From Candidatus Izemoplasma sp. (lineage in GTDB: Bacteria > Bacillota_I > Bacilli_A > Izemoplasmatales > Izemoplasmataceae), in the NCBI GenBank assembly GCA_036172455.1, contig JAXKVY010000001.1, forward strand, positions 372,001 to 436,000: a stretch of 64,000 bases of DNA. Reading direction: 5' to 3'. The notes beneath the pieces were generated by a model, which saw only the letters and a list, made by a program, of their open reading frames with translations, had not been told where the DNA came from and did no database searches. Positions 42,019 through 51,270 of the stretch are shown one piece after another (within the stretch, counting starts at the first letter, position 1; every line of letters begins with the position of its first letter). Both the position numbers and the translations under genes were made by a program.

Positions 42019-42627
42019 CTAATTTTCTTTAAGCACTCTATGTTTATTGTATTTAGAGACCATTGCCCAAAGGCGCAGTATTAGATACCCCAAAAAAATA
42101 ACAATATAGTAAATCTGTCTATTGTTTTGTATGAGAATGAGATGAAGTCCAAGAAGGCCATAGAATAAATAAGATAATTGGTGCAGTCGTTTCCACTGAA
42201 CATAGGTCATTTTACGCCTAACAAAATGAAATGATGTGATAAAAAGGGGCACAATAATTACCATCGCTATAAGTCCAAAAATCGGTGATAAGCTGATATT
42301 TAATATGCCTATATCGTCAAGAATATACTCGAGGTAGATGAGTGCATGTGGCAGTATAGATAGTGTTCCTAATACGGCGTACTCAGCTCTTACTTGGCGT
42401 AATTTCTTGGTAATATATCCTTTTTCTAAGACGCCTGTATACATCACAATGATAAAAAACGATATCCCTGTATACCCAAGTGTCAACACATTCACTTCAC
42501 TATCAATTAAGATCAAAATAAGCACAGCGGCAATAGAATAAATAATGTAGCGATACCGATGAATTTGTTTAGAAAACAAAGTAGCCAACAATACAAAAAC
42601 TGTTATATGAAATATAATAAGACTCAT
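42019..42627 (-). CDS. Ferric-reductase-like membrane cytochrome b (MsrQ/YedZ type)
   Basis: A 202-residue protein with about six membrane helices and no soluble domain. The pattern 'KLRQVRAEYAVLGTLSILPH' (His94) and 'WKRLHQLSYLFYGLLGLH' (His149, His162) matches the heme-b histidines of the ferric-reductase-like TM family, which carries electrons across the membrane. Its ATG overlaps the stop of the upstream signal-peptide gene by one base (TAATG), so both proteins are made together. The electron acceptor is probably the partner; no MsrP-type partner is present. Confidence 0.78.
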   Translation of the reverse strand: MSLIIFHITVFVLLATLFSKQIHRYRYIIYSIAAVLILILIDSEVNVLTLGYTGISFFIIVMYTGVLEKGYITKKLRQVRAEYAVLGTLSILPHALIYLEYILDDIGILNISLSPIFGLIAMVIIVPLFITSFHFVRRKMTYVQWKRLHQLSYLFYGLLGLHLILIQNNRQIYYIVIFLGYLILRLWAMVSKYNKHRVLKEN

Positions 42628-42809
42628 TAATCATCATCCTCTTCTTCATCGTCTTCATCATCTGTTGCCCCGGCATAATCATCAATTGTTACATAATATG
42701 TGTCATTCGTAGCGCCTGCTAATGTATCTATCGTATCATTAATCGGCTCGTTAGATAATGCCATGATACCCAAAGTTATAAAAAGCAATAACACAATTAG
42801 TTTTCTCAT
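42627..42809 (-). CDS. Secreted 60-residue peptide with two AGAT (flavinylation-like) motifs
   Basis: ATG 42807-42809 has AAGGG upstream. The product has a signal peptide/anchor ('MRKLIVLLLFITLGIMALS'), then 'DTLAGATND' and, 13 residues later, 'DDYAGATDD', ending in an acidic tail of Asp and Glu. The pattern Asp-x-x-Ala-Gly-Ala-Thr resembles the Asp-x-x-Ser/Thr-Gly-Ala-Thr site where ApbE attaches FMN to a threonine in extracytoplasmic flavoproteins. No FMN-binding domain is present. Coupled to the cytochrome-b gene by TAATG. Flavin attachment is inference. Confidence 0.6.
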   Translation of the reverse strand: MRKLIVLLLFITLGIMALSNEPINDTIDTLAGATNDTYYVTIDDYAGATDDEDDEEEDDD

Positions 42810-42836
42810 TTTAAACCCTTCTTTCATGTTATCTCT

Positions 42837-42865
42837 ATTATATACTATTTTTCGTATGGATACAA
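42837..42865 (-). promoter_or_regulatory. Promoter of the mini-peptide/cytochrome-b operon
   Basis: Minus strand TTGTAT (42860-42865), 17 bases, TATAAT (42837-42842), immediately after the pmbA terminator. Confidence 0.8.
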
Positions 42866-42889
42866 AAAAAAAGACTGTTTCAACAGTCT
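42864..42889 (-). terminator. Terminator of the tldD-pmbA operon
   Basis: AGACTGT/ACAGTCT stem with a TGAA loop, then T8 on the minus strand; the end of the T run forms part of the next -35 box. Confidence 0.9.
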
Positions 42890-42899
42890 CTTTACGTAT

Positions 42900-44213
42900 T
42901 TATTTACCTGATATTTGTAGTGATTTAATTTTAATTGATGGACTTCCGATAAATGAGAAATTCATCTTAGTATCATTACAGACTTGCGTGACATCATTTA
43001 GTAAGTCTAGGTAATTCCCCGCAACTGTGATAAGTGCGACAGGTCTGGTTTTTTTACCATTTTCAATTAAATAGCCTGATGCCTGTAAACTAAAGTCACC
43101 ACTAACGAAGTTACAGCCTGCATGTGTTCCAGCCAACTCTGTGATTAATAATCCTTTTTCTAAAGAAGCGATGGCATCCTCTAAAGATGTATTCCCTGCA
43201 TCAATATAGAAATTCGTTGGATGTATGCCATTTTTAAAGCCATTTCCAGTAGACTGAACGTCGTCTTTTTTAGCTGTTCTTAAGTCATACAAGTACCCTG
43301 TTAAGGTCCCCTTATCAATGACCTTCTTATATGTGGTTGCGACACCTTCATCATCAAAACTACCTGATTTACTTGATTTTTTCATGAATGGATCATCAAT
43401 GATAGACACAAGCTCATTTGCTATTATTTGATCCTTTTTACCTTTAAGTAATGAAACACCTTTTTGCACATTTTGAGCTGAAAACATTGGAACGTGAGGT
43501 GCTAGTAAAGCAGTCGAGGCACTATTTTGTAAAATAACTTCATACGCCCCAGATTCAACTGGTTTTGCCCCTAATAAAGCACAAGCTTTTTTAGCGCCTT
43601 CTCGAGCAATTTTCTCTAAATCAAAATCATCATAGATATTGCTTTGTTGGTATTCAATCGCTGTCCGTTGATCATCACCATCACTAGCGATAACGTATGC
43701 ACCAAATACACCAACATTAACTTTTTTCTCAAGTTTTAATCCCTTTGAGTTTTGAATTAATACGTTTGTTGTGCCATCCCCATAAAAGGCTTGAACCATT
43801 GTGACACGCTCATCTTCAGTTTTAACAAGTTCTTCTAACTTCAAGGTATCCTCTATTTTACGTTTAGGATCCACTTCTTCTAAGGCTTTATTGTATAAAC
43901 CTTCTACTTCTTTATAGTGGTCATCACCTTCATAGATAAATACTTCATCATCGTTATCAATCGCTTTTGCAGAAGCTATGACACTGTCGACAATAAATTC
44001 GAATTGATCACTATTAATGATTTCAGTAGTAACTGTCCCCATCTTTTTATCATAGATACCTTTGACAGATAATTTGGCTGTATCTGCGATTGTATATTTT
44101 TCTAATGATCCTTTAAATACCTCAATATCAAAACTTGTCCCACCAGAATAATAGACTTGTAAATCTTCAATACCTTTCTCTTTTGCTAAGGCAAATAATG
44201 TATCAAAATTCAT
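42900..44213 (-). CDS. pmbA: TldD/PmbA-family protein, PmbA (TldE) type
   Basis: A 437-residue non-metal partner of the TldD peptidase. It lacks the His-Glu-x3-His zinc motif, as PmbA/TldE proteins do, and has the shared fold (C-terminal 'GTHAGCNFVSGDFSLQASGY'). Together TldD and TldE degrade unfolded peptides and mature some peptide products. The start codon overlaps the tldD stop (boundary at 44213). Confidence 0.93.
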   Translation of the reverse strand: MNFDTLFALAKEKGIEDLQVYYSGGTSFDIEVFKGSLEKYTIADTAKLSVKGIYDKKMGTVTTEIINSDQFEFIVDSVIASAKAIDNDDEVFIYEGDDHYKEVEGLYNKALEEVDPKRKIEDTLKLEELVKTEDERVTMVQAFYGDGTTNVLIQNSKGLKLEKKVNVGVFGAYVIASDGDDQRTAIEYQQSNIYDDFDLEKIAREGAKKACALLGAKPVESGAYEVILQNSASTALLAPHVPMFSAQNVQKGVSLLKGKKDQIIANELVSIIDDPFMKKSSKSGSFDDEGVATTYKKVIDKGTLTGYLYDLRTAKKDDVQSTGNGFKNGIHPTNFYIDAGNTSLEDAIASLEKGLLITELAGTHAGCNFVSGDFSLQASGYLIENGKKTRPVALITVAGNYLDLLNDVTQVCNDTKMNFSFIGSPSIKIKSLQISGK

Positions 44214-45607
44214 TAGTTAGCCCCCTTTCGTCCACCGACGGTCATTTCAGAAACACGAATCGTTGGCTGTCCAACATCTGTTGGTATGCTACCAGATGCG
44301 CTACCACACATTCCTTGAGCACGTAATAAGTTGTTCCCAACCATATCAATTTTTTGTAGTGCATCTTTTCCTGAACCTACTAGGGTTGCTCCACGTACTG
44401 GTTCTTGAATTTCACCGTTACGTACAATATAACCTTCCATTACTGCGAAGTTAAAATCTCCTGTGGCAGGTTGAACACTTCCACCACCCATTTTTTTCGC
44501 ATACAGTCCATATTCTGTATTCTTTATGATGTCTTCAAACGTTGATTCTCCATTGTCAATATATGTATTTGTCATCCGTGATGTAGGTGCGTATCGATAA
44601 CTTTCTCTACGCCCGGAATGCGTTCCTGGTTCATCCATACGTTTGGCATTTAAATCATCAATCATGTATGACTTTAACACACCATCTTTAATTAACACAC
44701 GACGTTTTTGTTTGTTCCCTTCATCATCATATGTGGCGCTTCCCCATCCATTAGGAATGGTTCCATCATCAATCGCTGTCACTAATTCACTAGCAATTTT
44801 TTCACCTTTTTTACCCGTAAAAACACTCGCTCCTTTAGCAACAGCGGTTGCTTCTAAACTATGTCCAACTGCTTCATGGAATATGACGCCTCCAAACCCA
44901 TTATCAATAATAACAGGCATTGAACCACTTGGGCATTCTTCAGCATGTAGATTCTGAATCGCAATCCGCGATGCTTCTTTAGCTGCTTCTTCTACATCAA
45001 TTAAGTCTTCAAATATCTCAAATCCATAAAATCCGCCGGGACCATTAAACCCTTGTTGCTTTGTTTTTTCATTCGAAGCAACTGATCCTATAGCCAATCG
45101 TGTTCTGACACGTTGATCTTTAACATAGGTACCTTTTGAGTTAGCAATCCATACGTTTTGCACATAATCCGCATAACGTACTGAGACTTGTGTGATTTCG
45201 TCACTATATGCACGAGCTGCTTTATCTGCCCGTTTCAATATAGCTACTTTGTCTTCAATCGGAACCTCAGAAGGTAATATTTTCACCTTGTGCGCTTGTT
45301 CTGATTGTAATTCCCCTAATTCAACTTTGATGCCTCTTGACTCACCTTTAAATGATTGTGCTAAGTCAGTTGCCAGTTGTACTAAGTCGTCTTCTTTTTT
45401 ACTATTTGTATATCCATAAACAACATGATAATCTCTTGCAACGCGAATACCAATACCGGATATTTTTGCATTATTTACTTTATCAATTTTACTATCTAAT
45501 AGTGATGCGCTTGTTTGAAATTTGTCTTCAATAAACACTTCAGCAAAATCAGCATTTGTAGATAATGCAGCTTCTAAAACATGTGTGATAACGTGTTTTG
45601 ATAACAT
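44213..45607 (-). CDS. tldD: TldD metallopeptidase
   Basis: A 464-residue zinc protease. The metal motif 'IFHEAVGHSLEA' (His-Glu-x3-His) is intact, and the distal Cys-containing region 'QGMCGSASGSIPTDVGQPT' supplies the third ligand. GTAAGGAGG precedes the start and an extended -10 promoter lies 30 bp upstream. Organised as tldD-pmbA, ending in a strong terminator. Confidence 0.95.
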   Translation of the reverse strand: MLSKHVITHVLEAALSTNADFAEVFIEDKFQTSASLLDSKIDKVNNAKISGIGIRVARDYHVVYGYTNSKKEDDLVQLATDLAQSFKGESRGIKVELGELQSEQAHKVKILPSEVPIEDKVAILKRADKAARAYSDEITQVSVRYADYVQNVWIANSKGTYVKDQRVRTRLAIGSVASNEKTKQQGFNGPGGFYGFEIFEDLIDVEEAAKEASRIAIQNLHAEECPSGSMPVIIDNGFGGVIFHEAVGHSLEATAVAKGASVFTGKKGEKIASELVTAIDDGTIPNGWGSATYDDEGNKQKRRVLIKDGVLKSYMIDDLNAKRMDEPGTHSGRRESYRYAPTSRMTNTYIDNGESTFEDIIKNTEYGLYAKKMGGGSVQPATGDFNFAVMEGYIVRNGEIQEPVRGATLVGSGKDALQKIDMVGNNLLRAQGMCGSASGSIPTDVGQPTIRVSEMTVGGRKGAN

Positions 45608-45637
45608 ATAAATCCTCCTTACAAGTTCGTTAGGTAA

Positions 45638-45666
45638 ATTATATCATAACTATCCTAAATAGTGAA
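45638..45666 (-). promoter_or_regulatory. Promoter of tldD-pmbA
   Basis: Minus strand TTCACT (45661-45666), 17 bases, TGATATAAT with -10 at 45638-45643. Confidence 0.75.
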
Positions 45667-45682
45667 GTTATAGACACAATAC

Positions 45683-45707
45683 AAAAACGGCTATTTATAG
45701 CCGTTTT
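45683..45707 (-). terminator. Terminator of pyrG
   Basis: AAAACGGCTA/TAGCCGTTTT stem (45684-45693 with 45698-45707) with a four-base loop and T5 on the minus strand. Confidence 0.9.
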
Positions 45708-45748
45708 ATCATTTTTTGCATAAGACAATTTTAGGTAATTTGTCATAA

Positions 45749-47392
45749 TTAACTCATTTTCTTATTTTTCCTTATTTTTTTACTGTTTTCTTTCCTTTTT
45801 AAACTTGCTTGAATAAATCCTTTAAATAATGGATGCGGTCTTAATGGGCGCGATTTAAACTCGGGATGAAATTGTGATGCGATAAAGAAAGGATGATTGC
45901 TAAGTTCTATCATTTCAACAAGACCGGTAGCTGGGTTGGTTCCGCTGAATTTAAGACCACAATCTTCTAATGTTTTCTTATATGTATTGCTAAATTCATA
46001 ACGATGACGATGACGTTCTTGAATTAAATTAGACTTATAAAGTCTCTCTGCTAGAGTGTTTGATTCAATTGCACACTCGTATAAGCCCAGTCGTAATGTC
46101 CCCCCCATATCAATTCCTTCATATTGTTCTGGTAAATAATCTATGACAGGGTGTGGCGTGTCTTTATCAAACTCTGTTGAGTGTGCGCCTTCTAATTTAC
46201 ATACATTTCGAGCAAACTCAATCGTCGCTGCTTGCATACCTAAACATAATCCTAAATAGGGTATATTATTTTCACGCGCATATGTTACAGCATTAATTTT
46301 ACCTTCAATTGCCCGTTTTCCAAATCCTCCAGGAACTAAAATACCATCAACATCAGCTAAATAACTAGACATATCATTATCTACTAGTTCGCCAGCATTT
46401 ATCCATTTAATATTTACCTTTGTGTGATATGGATATCCTGCATGTTGTAACGCTTCACTAACACTTAAATAGGCATCTTGTAAAGAAACATACTTTCCAA
46501 CAAGACCGATAGTAACTTCTTGATCAAGTGTTTTTACAGTGTTTACTAGTGCTTCCCACTCAGTTAAATCAACAGAATTTGTCTCTAAATTAAAATGTTT
46601 TAAGACAAGATCATCTAAATCTTGTTCTTCTAACTTTAAGACGACCTCATATAAAACTTCTTGGTCTCTTGCCTCAATGACTGCTTCTTTACGCACATCA
46701 CAAAAGAGTGCGATTTTTTCACGAATAGAGTTTGTAATAGGACGTTTTGTCCGTAACACAATAATATCTGGGGCAATCCCAAGTTCTCTTAAGTTTTTAA
46801 CACTGTGTTGGGTTGGCTTAGTTTTCATTTCACCAGCACTTTCTAAGTAAGGCACTAGTGTATTATGGATATAAATTGTATTATTATATCCAAAATCGCG
46901 TCGTGCTTGTCTAATAGCTTCTAAAAATGGTAGCGATTCAATATCACCAACCGTACCTCCAATTTCTGTGATGATAACATCCGCATCACTTTCATTAGCG
47001 GCTTGAATTAATTTATCTTTTATTTCATTAGTAATATGAGGGATGACTTGTATGGTAGCGCCCAAATATTCTCCCTTACGTTCTTTTTCAATGACATTGG
47101 CATAGACTCTACCAGTTGTAATATTACTGGCTTGGGAGAGATTCTCATCAATAAAACGTTCATAGTGTCCTAAGTCTAAATCTGTTTCTGCGCCATCATC
47201 GGTCACAAAAACTTCACCATGTTGGTATGGACTCATTGTACCAGGATCAATATTGATGTATGGATCAAATTTTTGCATAAAAACTTTTAATCCTCTGTTC
47301 TTTAATAAACGTCCTAGTGACGATGCGGTAATTCCTTTTCCTAAACTGGAAACTACACCTCCAGTTACAAAAATAAACTTTGTTTGCTTCAT
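45749..47392 (-). CDS. pyrG: CTP synthase
   Basis: PyrG aminates UTP to CTP with glutamine. The 547 residues start with the synthetase domain ('[21 protein letters not shown]', P loop) and end with a class I glutamine amidotransferase domain (nucleophile Cys in 'YLGLCLGMQ', His-Pro-Glu in '[13 protein letters not shown]'). ATG 47390-47392 has GAGGAG upstream. An attenuator in the leader probably makes expression respond to CTP. It lies next to rpoE, as in Bacillus. Confidence 0.97.
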   Translation of the reverse strand: MKQTKFIFVTGGVVSSLGKGITASSLGRLLKNRGLKVFMQKFDPYINIDPGTMSPYQHGEVFVTDDGAETDLDLGHYERFIDENLSQASNITTGRVYANVIEKERKGEYLGATIQVIPHITNEIKDKLIQAANESDADVIITEIGGTVGDIESLPFLEAIRQARRDFGYNNTIYIHNTLVPYLESAGEMKTKPTQHSVKNLRELGIAPDIIVLRTKRPITNSIREKIALFCDVRKEAVIEARDQEVLYEVVLKLEEQDLDDLVLKHFNLETNSVDLTEWEALVNTVKTLDQEVTIGLVGKYVSLQDAYLSVSEALQHAGYPYHTKVNIKWINAGELVDNDMSSYLADVDGILVPGGFGKRAIEGKINAVTYARENNIPYLGLCLGMQAATIEFARNVCKLEGAHSTEFDKDTPHPVIDYLPEQYEGIDMGGTLRLGLYECAIESNTLAERLYKSNLIQERHRHRYEFSNTYKKTLEDCGLKFSGTNPATGLVEMIELSNHPFFIASQFHPEFKSRPLRPHPLFKGFIQASLKRKENSKKIRKNKKMS

Positions 47393-47426
47393 TAAAATCA
47401 CTCCTCAGAAAAATTGCTATAAATAT

Positions 47427-47460
47427 AAAAAATAGCCCTCCTAAATTAGGAGAACTATTT
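47427..47460 (-). terminator. pyrG leader attenuator hairpin
   Basis: Minus strand: outer stem AAATAG/CTATTT, inner stem CTCCTA/TAGGAG, then T6. The 5' arm is rich in C and U (UUCUCCU), able to pair with an added run of G. Confidence 0.88.
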
Positions 47461-47469
47461 AACTAACGC

Positions 47470-47508
47470 GCCCTTTAAAATTATAGCAAACGATAGTATA
47501 AAAATCAA
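47470..47508 (-). promoter_or_regulatory. pyrG promoter with GGGC initiation site
   Basis: Minus strand TTGATT (47503-47508), 17 bases, TATAAT (47480-47485), and seven bases later GGGC (47473-47470). Bacillus pyrG starts with GGGC and adds extra G when CTP is low, which prevents the attenuator; all parts of that system are present. Confidence 0.82.
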
Positions 47509-47520
47509 TGTTAAATTTAA

Positions 47521-48102
47521 TTAATCATCATACCGGTCTTCATATTTATCCATATACTCGTTATATTTTTCTTCGTCGAAATCGTCATCATAATCTTCTT
47601 CAAAGACATCTTCTTCATAATCTTCAACGACGCCTTCATCATCAAGGTTTTCATCAGCAACAACATCAACTTCTGGGACAACTTTATCCTCTTCGTCAAT
47701 CACTGTTTCAGCTGGTTCAACTTGTTTAGGATCGATAACTTCTTCCTCGACAACTTCTTTTTCAGCCGATTTAGGTTTCGATTTTTTAGCCTCTTTTTTA
47801 GGCTTTTCTGCTGTTTCTTTTGGCACTTCAACCTTGGTATATTCTTTATAATGTGATCCATCTTTGTCCCAAAGTTCAATCTTTTGGTTTTCTTTAAGAT
47901 CCCATTCGTTATCACCAACATAAATAAAGTGCGCTGATGTTACAAGATCAGCATAAAAATTATTGATTGTGTCATCTGTTTCTTGTGCTTTTGCGTCTGC
48001 CAGATCAACTGCTTTTTTATATAAGTCATAAACGTTTAATGGTGTTTTTTCCTTTTTTAGGACTTTAATTGCCGCCCCAACTAATGATAATTCGCTTTGC
48101 AT
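47521..48102 (-). CDS. rpoE: RNA polymerase delta subunit
   Basis: A 193-residue delta factor that increases RNA polymerase recycling and promoter selectivity in Bacillota. The N-terminal HARE-HTH domain ('LSLVGAAIKVLKKEKTPLNV', about residues 4-90, with 'FIYVGDNEWDLKE') is followed by a Lys-rich linker and a long, highly acidic disordered tail. ATG 48100-48102 follows AGGAGGAG. It lies upstream of pyrG and 11 bp after the DUF1934 gene. Confidence 0.93.
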   Translation of the reverse strand: MQSELSLVGAAIKVLKKEKTPLNVYDLYKKAVDLADAKAQETDDTINNFYADLVTSAHFIYVGDNEWDLKENQKIELWDKDGSHYKEYTKVEVPKETAEKPKKEAKKSKPKSAEKEVVEEEVIDPKQVEPAETVIDEEDKVVPEVDVVADENLDDEGVVEDYEEDVFEEDYDDDFDEEKYNEYMDKYEDRYDD

Positions 48103-48113
48103 TGTACTCCTCC

Positions 48114-48479
48114 TCAAATCTCACGATATTCTATGTTAATCGTCGCATCATTTACAACTGTTTTATCTTGTAATAGTTGATAATGGACAAACAACTTATC
48201 TTTCTTTTTTTCAAGCGTTAATGTTTTAATATCAAATAGAAGTTTTTTACCTAAGGTTTGGTAGGACCCTTGCGTAATAATATTTTCTTGAAACTCATAT
48301 TTCATATCAACACTGCCTTGACGAATATATTTCATTTTATTTTTTTCTAAAATAATAAAATGTTTAATTTGCTCATCATCTTGAAAGGAAAGTCGGTTAT
48401 TTGTTAAATCACCAGTTGCATTAATAATGATTTCATCATCGCCTGATGTCACTGTGCATTTCACATCGAGTTCTTTCAT
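48114..48479 (-). CDS. DUF1934 (YwiB-like) beta-barrel protein
   Basis: A 121-residue calycin-like protein of unknown function found beside rpoE or argS in Bacillota. The strand pattern 'KHFIILEKNKMKYIRQGSVD' and 'MKYEFQENIITQGSYQTLG' is typical of DUF1934. It is the first gene of the rpoE unit. No signal peptide. Confidence 0.85.
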   Translation of the reverse strand: MKELDVKCTVTSGDDEIIINATGDLTNNRLSFQDDEQIKHFIILEKNKMKYIRQGSVDMKYEFQENIITQGSYQTLGKKLLFDIKTLTLEKKKDKLFVHYQLLQDKTVVNDATINIEYREI

Positions 48480-48495
48480 TATATCACCAAACGTT

Positions 48496-48504
48496 ATTAT
48501 ATCA
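48496..48504 (-). promoter_or_regulatory. Extended -10 promoter of the DUF1934-rpoE unit
   Basis: Minus strand TGATATAAT. A second TATAAT lies upstream at 48538-48543. The 97-bp gap between phoR and this gene shows no clear terminator. Confidence 0.55.
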
Positions 48505-48576
48505 TATTTATGCTTTCAAATAAATCAATGCGTCACTATTATATAGTAAGATATCATTTCATGCAAGTAAAATTGT

Positions 48577-49812
48577 TTACAATATCATATTATCTTTGAG
48601 AGGGAGACGGATAATAAAGGTTGATCCTTTATCAATTTCAGACTCTACTGTAATTGAGCCCCCATGACGTTGAATCACGTTCTTACTAATGCTTAATCCT
48701 AATCCACTGCCACCTGTTTTTCGACTACGTGTCTTATCCACACGATAAAAGCGTTTAAAAATTCGTTCAATATTATGCTCTTCAATGCCAATACCTGTAT
48801 CACTGATCTTAATCACATAGTTCTCATCTTCGACAGAACCTTCGATAAAAATAGATCCTTGGTCTGTATAGTTAATCGCATTATTAATCAGATTGGTTAA
48901 TACTTGTCTAATTTTGTAAGGATCAATTAACAATGATGCCGGTTGCACTGTAATACTATGAGATAGGTTTTTTTTGTCCATTAAACGGTTAAGACGTGTA
49001 TAAGTCTCATTTAGGGCCTCGTGTATAGGTGTTTTTATCAGTTCTAATTCATAATCCACACGATCCATCTGAGCGATGGTCATCAAGTCCTTCAATAAGC
49101 GTTCCATCCGTAGTGACTCTTCTTGAATAAGCTCTAAAAATTCATTACGTTTGTCAACGTCAATGTCTTGGTCCCGTAATAATATTTCCGAGAATCCTTT
49201 AATGGTAGAAAGCGGTGTCTTTAACTCATGTGAGACATCGGCAGTAAATTGTTTTTGATATTTTTCGGCATTTTTTAAAATGGTTATGTCATGAATAATC
49301 ACAAAACACCCTTTAAATATTTTATTTTCATAAAGGGGGGTTGCAATTAAATCATAATCCGCACCATTATATACAATTTGACGACGCAACTTTGATTCTA
49401 ATATATATGAATGATGAACAAATTCATGTAGTTTTTCTATTGATTTTAATGCATCATACGACTTGTGATATAAATCGAGTCCAAAATAATCTTTTAAATC
49501 CTTATTTGCGAGTTGAATCATCCCTGTTTCATCAACCATTAAAAGACCAAAACTAAACGAATCAGATAATGACAACACTTGTTCTAAAGTTGCCTTTTTC
49601 TCTTGAATCGATTTATCTAAACGGTACTGTAAACTACGTACACTTGTATCTAGGTCTTCTTCTAGTGTTCGGTTTAAATTTTGAATTGATATAATATGAT
49701 AAATCATTAAGCCAATGATAAAAATACCAAGCAAAAAATCGGATGTCAGATACATCGCATGGCCTAATCCAATAGAATAAACAATTATTATTTGAATGAC
49801 ACGTCTTTGCAT
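48577..49812 (-). CDS. phoR: PhoR-type sensor histidine kinase
   Basis: A 411-residue membrane kinase with two N-terminal TM helices ('VIQIIIVYSIGLGHAMYL', 'FLLGIFIIGLMIYHII') and almost no external loop, a coiled linker, a PAS domain ('FGLLMVDETGMIQLANKD'), HisKA ('FTADVSHELKTPLSTIKGF') and HATPase ('TNLINNAINYTDQG', 'KTGGSGLGLSISKNVI'). The missing sensor domain and position after phoU imply signalling through PstSCAB-PhoU. ATG 49810-49812 has AGGTGA. Last gene of the pst operon. Confidence 0.92.
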   Translation of the reverse strand: MQRRVIQIIIVYSIGLGHAMYLTSDFLLGIFIIGLMIYHIISIQNLNRTLEEDLDTSVRSLQYRLDKSIQEKKATLEQVLSLSDSFSFGLLMVDETGMIQLANKDLKDYFGLDLYHKSYDALKSIEKLHEFVHHSYILESKLRRQIVYNGADYDLIATPLYENKIFKGCFVIIHDITILKNAEKYQKQFTADVSHELKTPLSTIKGFSEILLRDQDIDVDKRNEFLELIQEESLRMERLLKDLMTIAQMDRVDYELELIKTPIHEALNETYTRLNRLMDKKNLSHSITVQPASLLIDPYKIRQVLTNLINNAINYTDQGSIFIEGSVEDENYVIKISDTGIGIEEHNIERIFKRFYRVDKTRSRKTGGSGLGLSISKNVIQRHGGSITVESEIDKGSTFIIRLPLKDNMIL

Positions 49813-49828
49813 GGTTGTCACCTCGTTA

Positions 49829-50488
49829 TCAATCAAGTTCTAAGCGTTTAGCATTAACAAGATATACAATATTCTCAGCAATATTGGTTACATGATCTCC
49901 TGCTCGTTCAATCTGTTTTAAGACAAGAATGACACGCATTGCCTCCTCGGCTTCTTCATCTGTTTTCGCTTTTGCAACTCTAATAAATTCTTTAACATAT
50001 TTTTTATATGTAGCATCAATTTCTTCATCTGACTTACTAACTTTTAATGCAGCTTCTACATTGCGTTCTTTAAATGCCTGTACAATCTCTTTCAACATTG
50101 GAATAAAGAGATTGGTTAAATTAACAACCCGTTTAACAAACTGATCATTATCATTTTTAGTTTTGACAAGGTATTTAGCAATATTGACGGCGTAATCAGC
50201 AATCCGTTCTAAGTCATTAGAAATCTTAACAGCCGAAATAATTTGTCTGAGATCGGACGCTACCGGACATTGTTTGGCAATTAGTAAATAGGCATCCACA
50301 TTGATTGATTCTTCAAGACCATTGACAATTTTATCATGATCCATAATATGGTGTGCTAAATCAATATCATTGTCTTCACAAGCAATGACAAGGCGTTTAT
50401 AACTTTCAAGAACTTCTTGACCCATCGCGTCAACGCGATTGTTTAATTCTTCTAGTTCATCATTAAAATGTTTTCGTGTGTTTGTCAT
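49829..50488 (-). CDS. phoU: Phosphate signalling protein PhoU
   Basis: A 219-residue helical protein with two PhoU repeats, each carrying the metal-binding 'ISNDLERIADYAVNIAKY' / 'VLKQIERAGDHVTNIAEN' type motif. It links the PstSCAB transporter to the PhoR kinase and silences the Pho response when phosphate is plentiful. It lies between pstB and phoR in the same operon. Confidence 0.95.
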   Translation of the reverse strand: MTNTRKHFNDELEELNNRVDAMGQEVLESYKRLVIACEDNDIDLAHHIMDHDKIVNGLEESINVDAYLLIAKQCPVASDLRQIISAVKISNDLERIADYAVNIAKYLVKTKNDNDQFVKRVVNLTNLFIPMLKEIVQAFKERNVEAALKVSKSDEEIDATYKKYVKEFIRVAKAKTDEEAEEAMRVILVLKQIERAGDHVTNIAENIVYLVNAKRLELD

Positions 50489-50502
50489 AATAATAGTCCC
50501 TC

Positions 50503-51258
50503 CTATCCAAAGCGTCCAGTGATATAGTCTTCTGTTTTTTGATTTTTAGGTTGTGTAAATATTGTATCAGTAGAATCTACTTCAATCAACTCTCCCATTA
50601 AAAAGAATGCGGTTTTATCACTTATACGTGCTGCTTGCTGCATCGAGTGTGTCACAATTACAATTGTATAATCTTGTTTAAGGTCATTCATGAGTTCTTC
50701 TATTTTCAATGTCGCAATAGGATCAAGTGCACTGGTAGGTTCATCCATTAAGATTACTTCTGGTTCCATGGCTATTGCTCTTGCAATACATAGCCGTTGT
50801 TGTTGTCCCCCACTTAAGCCCATCGCACTGTCATTTAGACGATCCTTTACTTCGTCAATTAACGCGGCCTTTTCTAAACTTGTTTGCACGATTTCATCAA
50901 GACGCTTTTTATCCTTAATCCCTTGACATCTTGGTCCGTAAGCAATGTTATCATAAATGCTCATTGGAAATGGATTAGGATTTTGAAATACCATCCCTAC
51001 TTTTGTGCGGAGGCCTATAACATCATAATCTCGGTCATAAATATCATTATCATGATAATCGACATCTCCCATAATTTTACATCCTTCAATTAAATCATTC
51101 ATCCGATTTAAACATCTTAAAAACGTTGATTTTCCACACCCTGATGGTCCAATTAATGCGGTGACTTGGTTTTTTTCAATTTCCAAAGATATATTTTTTA
51201 ATGCTTGAAACTTCCCATAGAATAGATCTAAGTTCTCTATTTTAAATACAGTTTTCAT
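50503..51258 (-). CDS. pstB: Phosphate ABC transporter ATP-binding protein PstB
   Basis: A 251-residue ATPase: Walker A '[19 protein letters not shown]', signature '[17 protein letters not shown]', Walker B '[13 protein letters not shown]', switch His 'VTHSM'. The 'RCLNRMNDL' segment is diagnostic for PstB. It energises PstCA. Confidence 0.97.
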   Translation of the reverse strand: MKTVFKIENLDLFYGKFQALKNISLEIEKNQVTALIGPSGCGKSTFLRCLNRMNDLIEGCKIMGDVDYHDNDIYDRDYDVIGLRTKVGMVFQNPNPFPMSIYDNIAYGPRCQGIKDKKRLDEIVQTSLEKAALIDEVKDRLNDSAMGLSGGQQQRLCIARAIAMEPEVILMDEPTSALDPIATLKIEELMNDLKQDYTIVIVTHSMQQAARISDKTAFFLMGELIEVDSTDTIFTQPKNQKTEDYITGRFG

Positions 51259-51270
51259 ATTATCATTCCT

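Noticed and set aside
47517-47921. Lys/Met-rich frames on the minus strand within rpoE
   Set aside because: They are off-frame readings of the acidic GAA/GAT-rich tail of the delta subunit.
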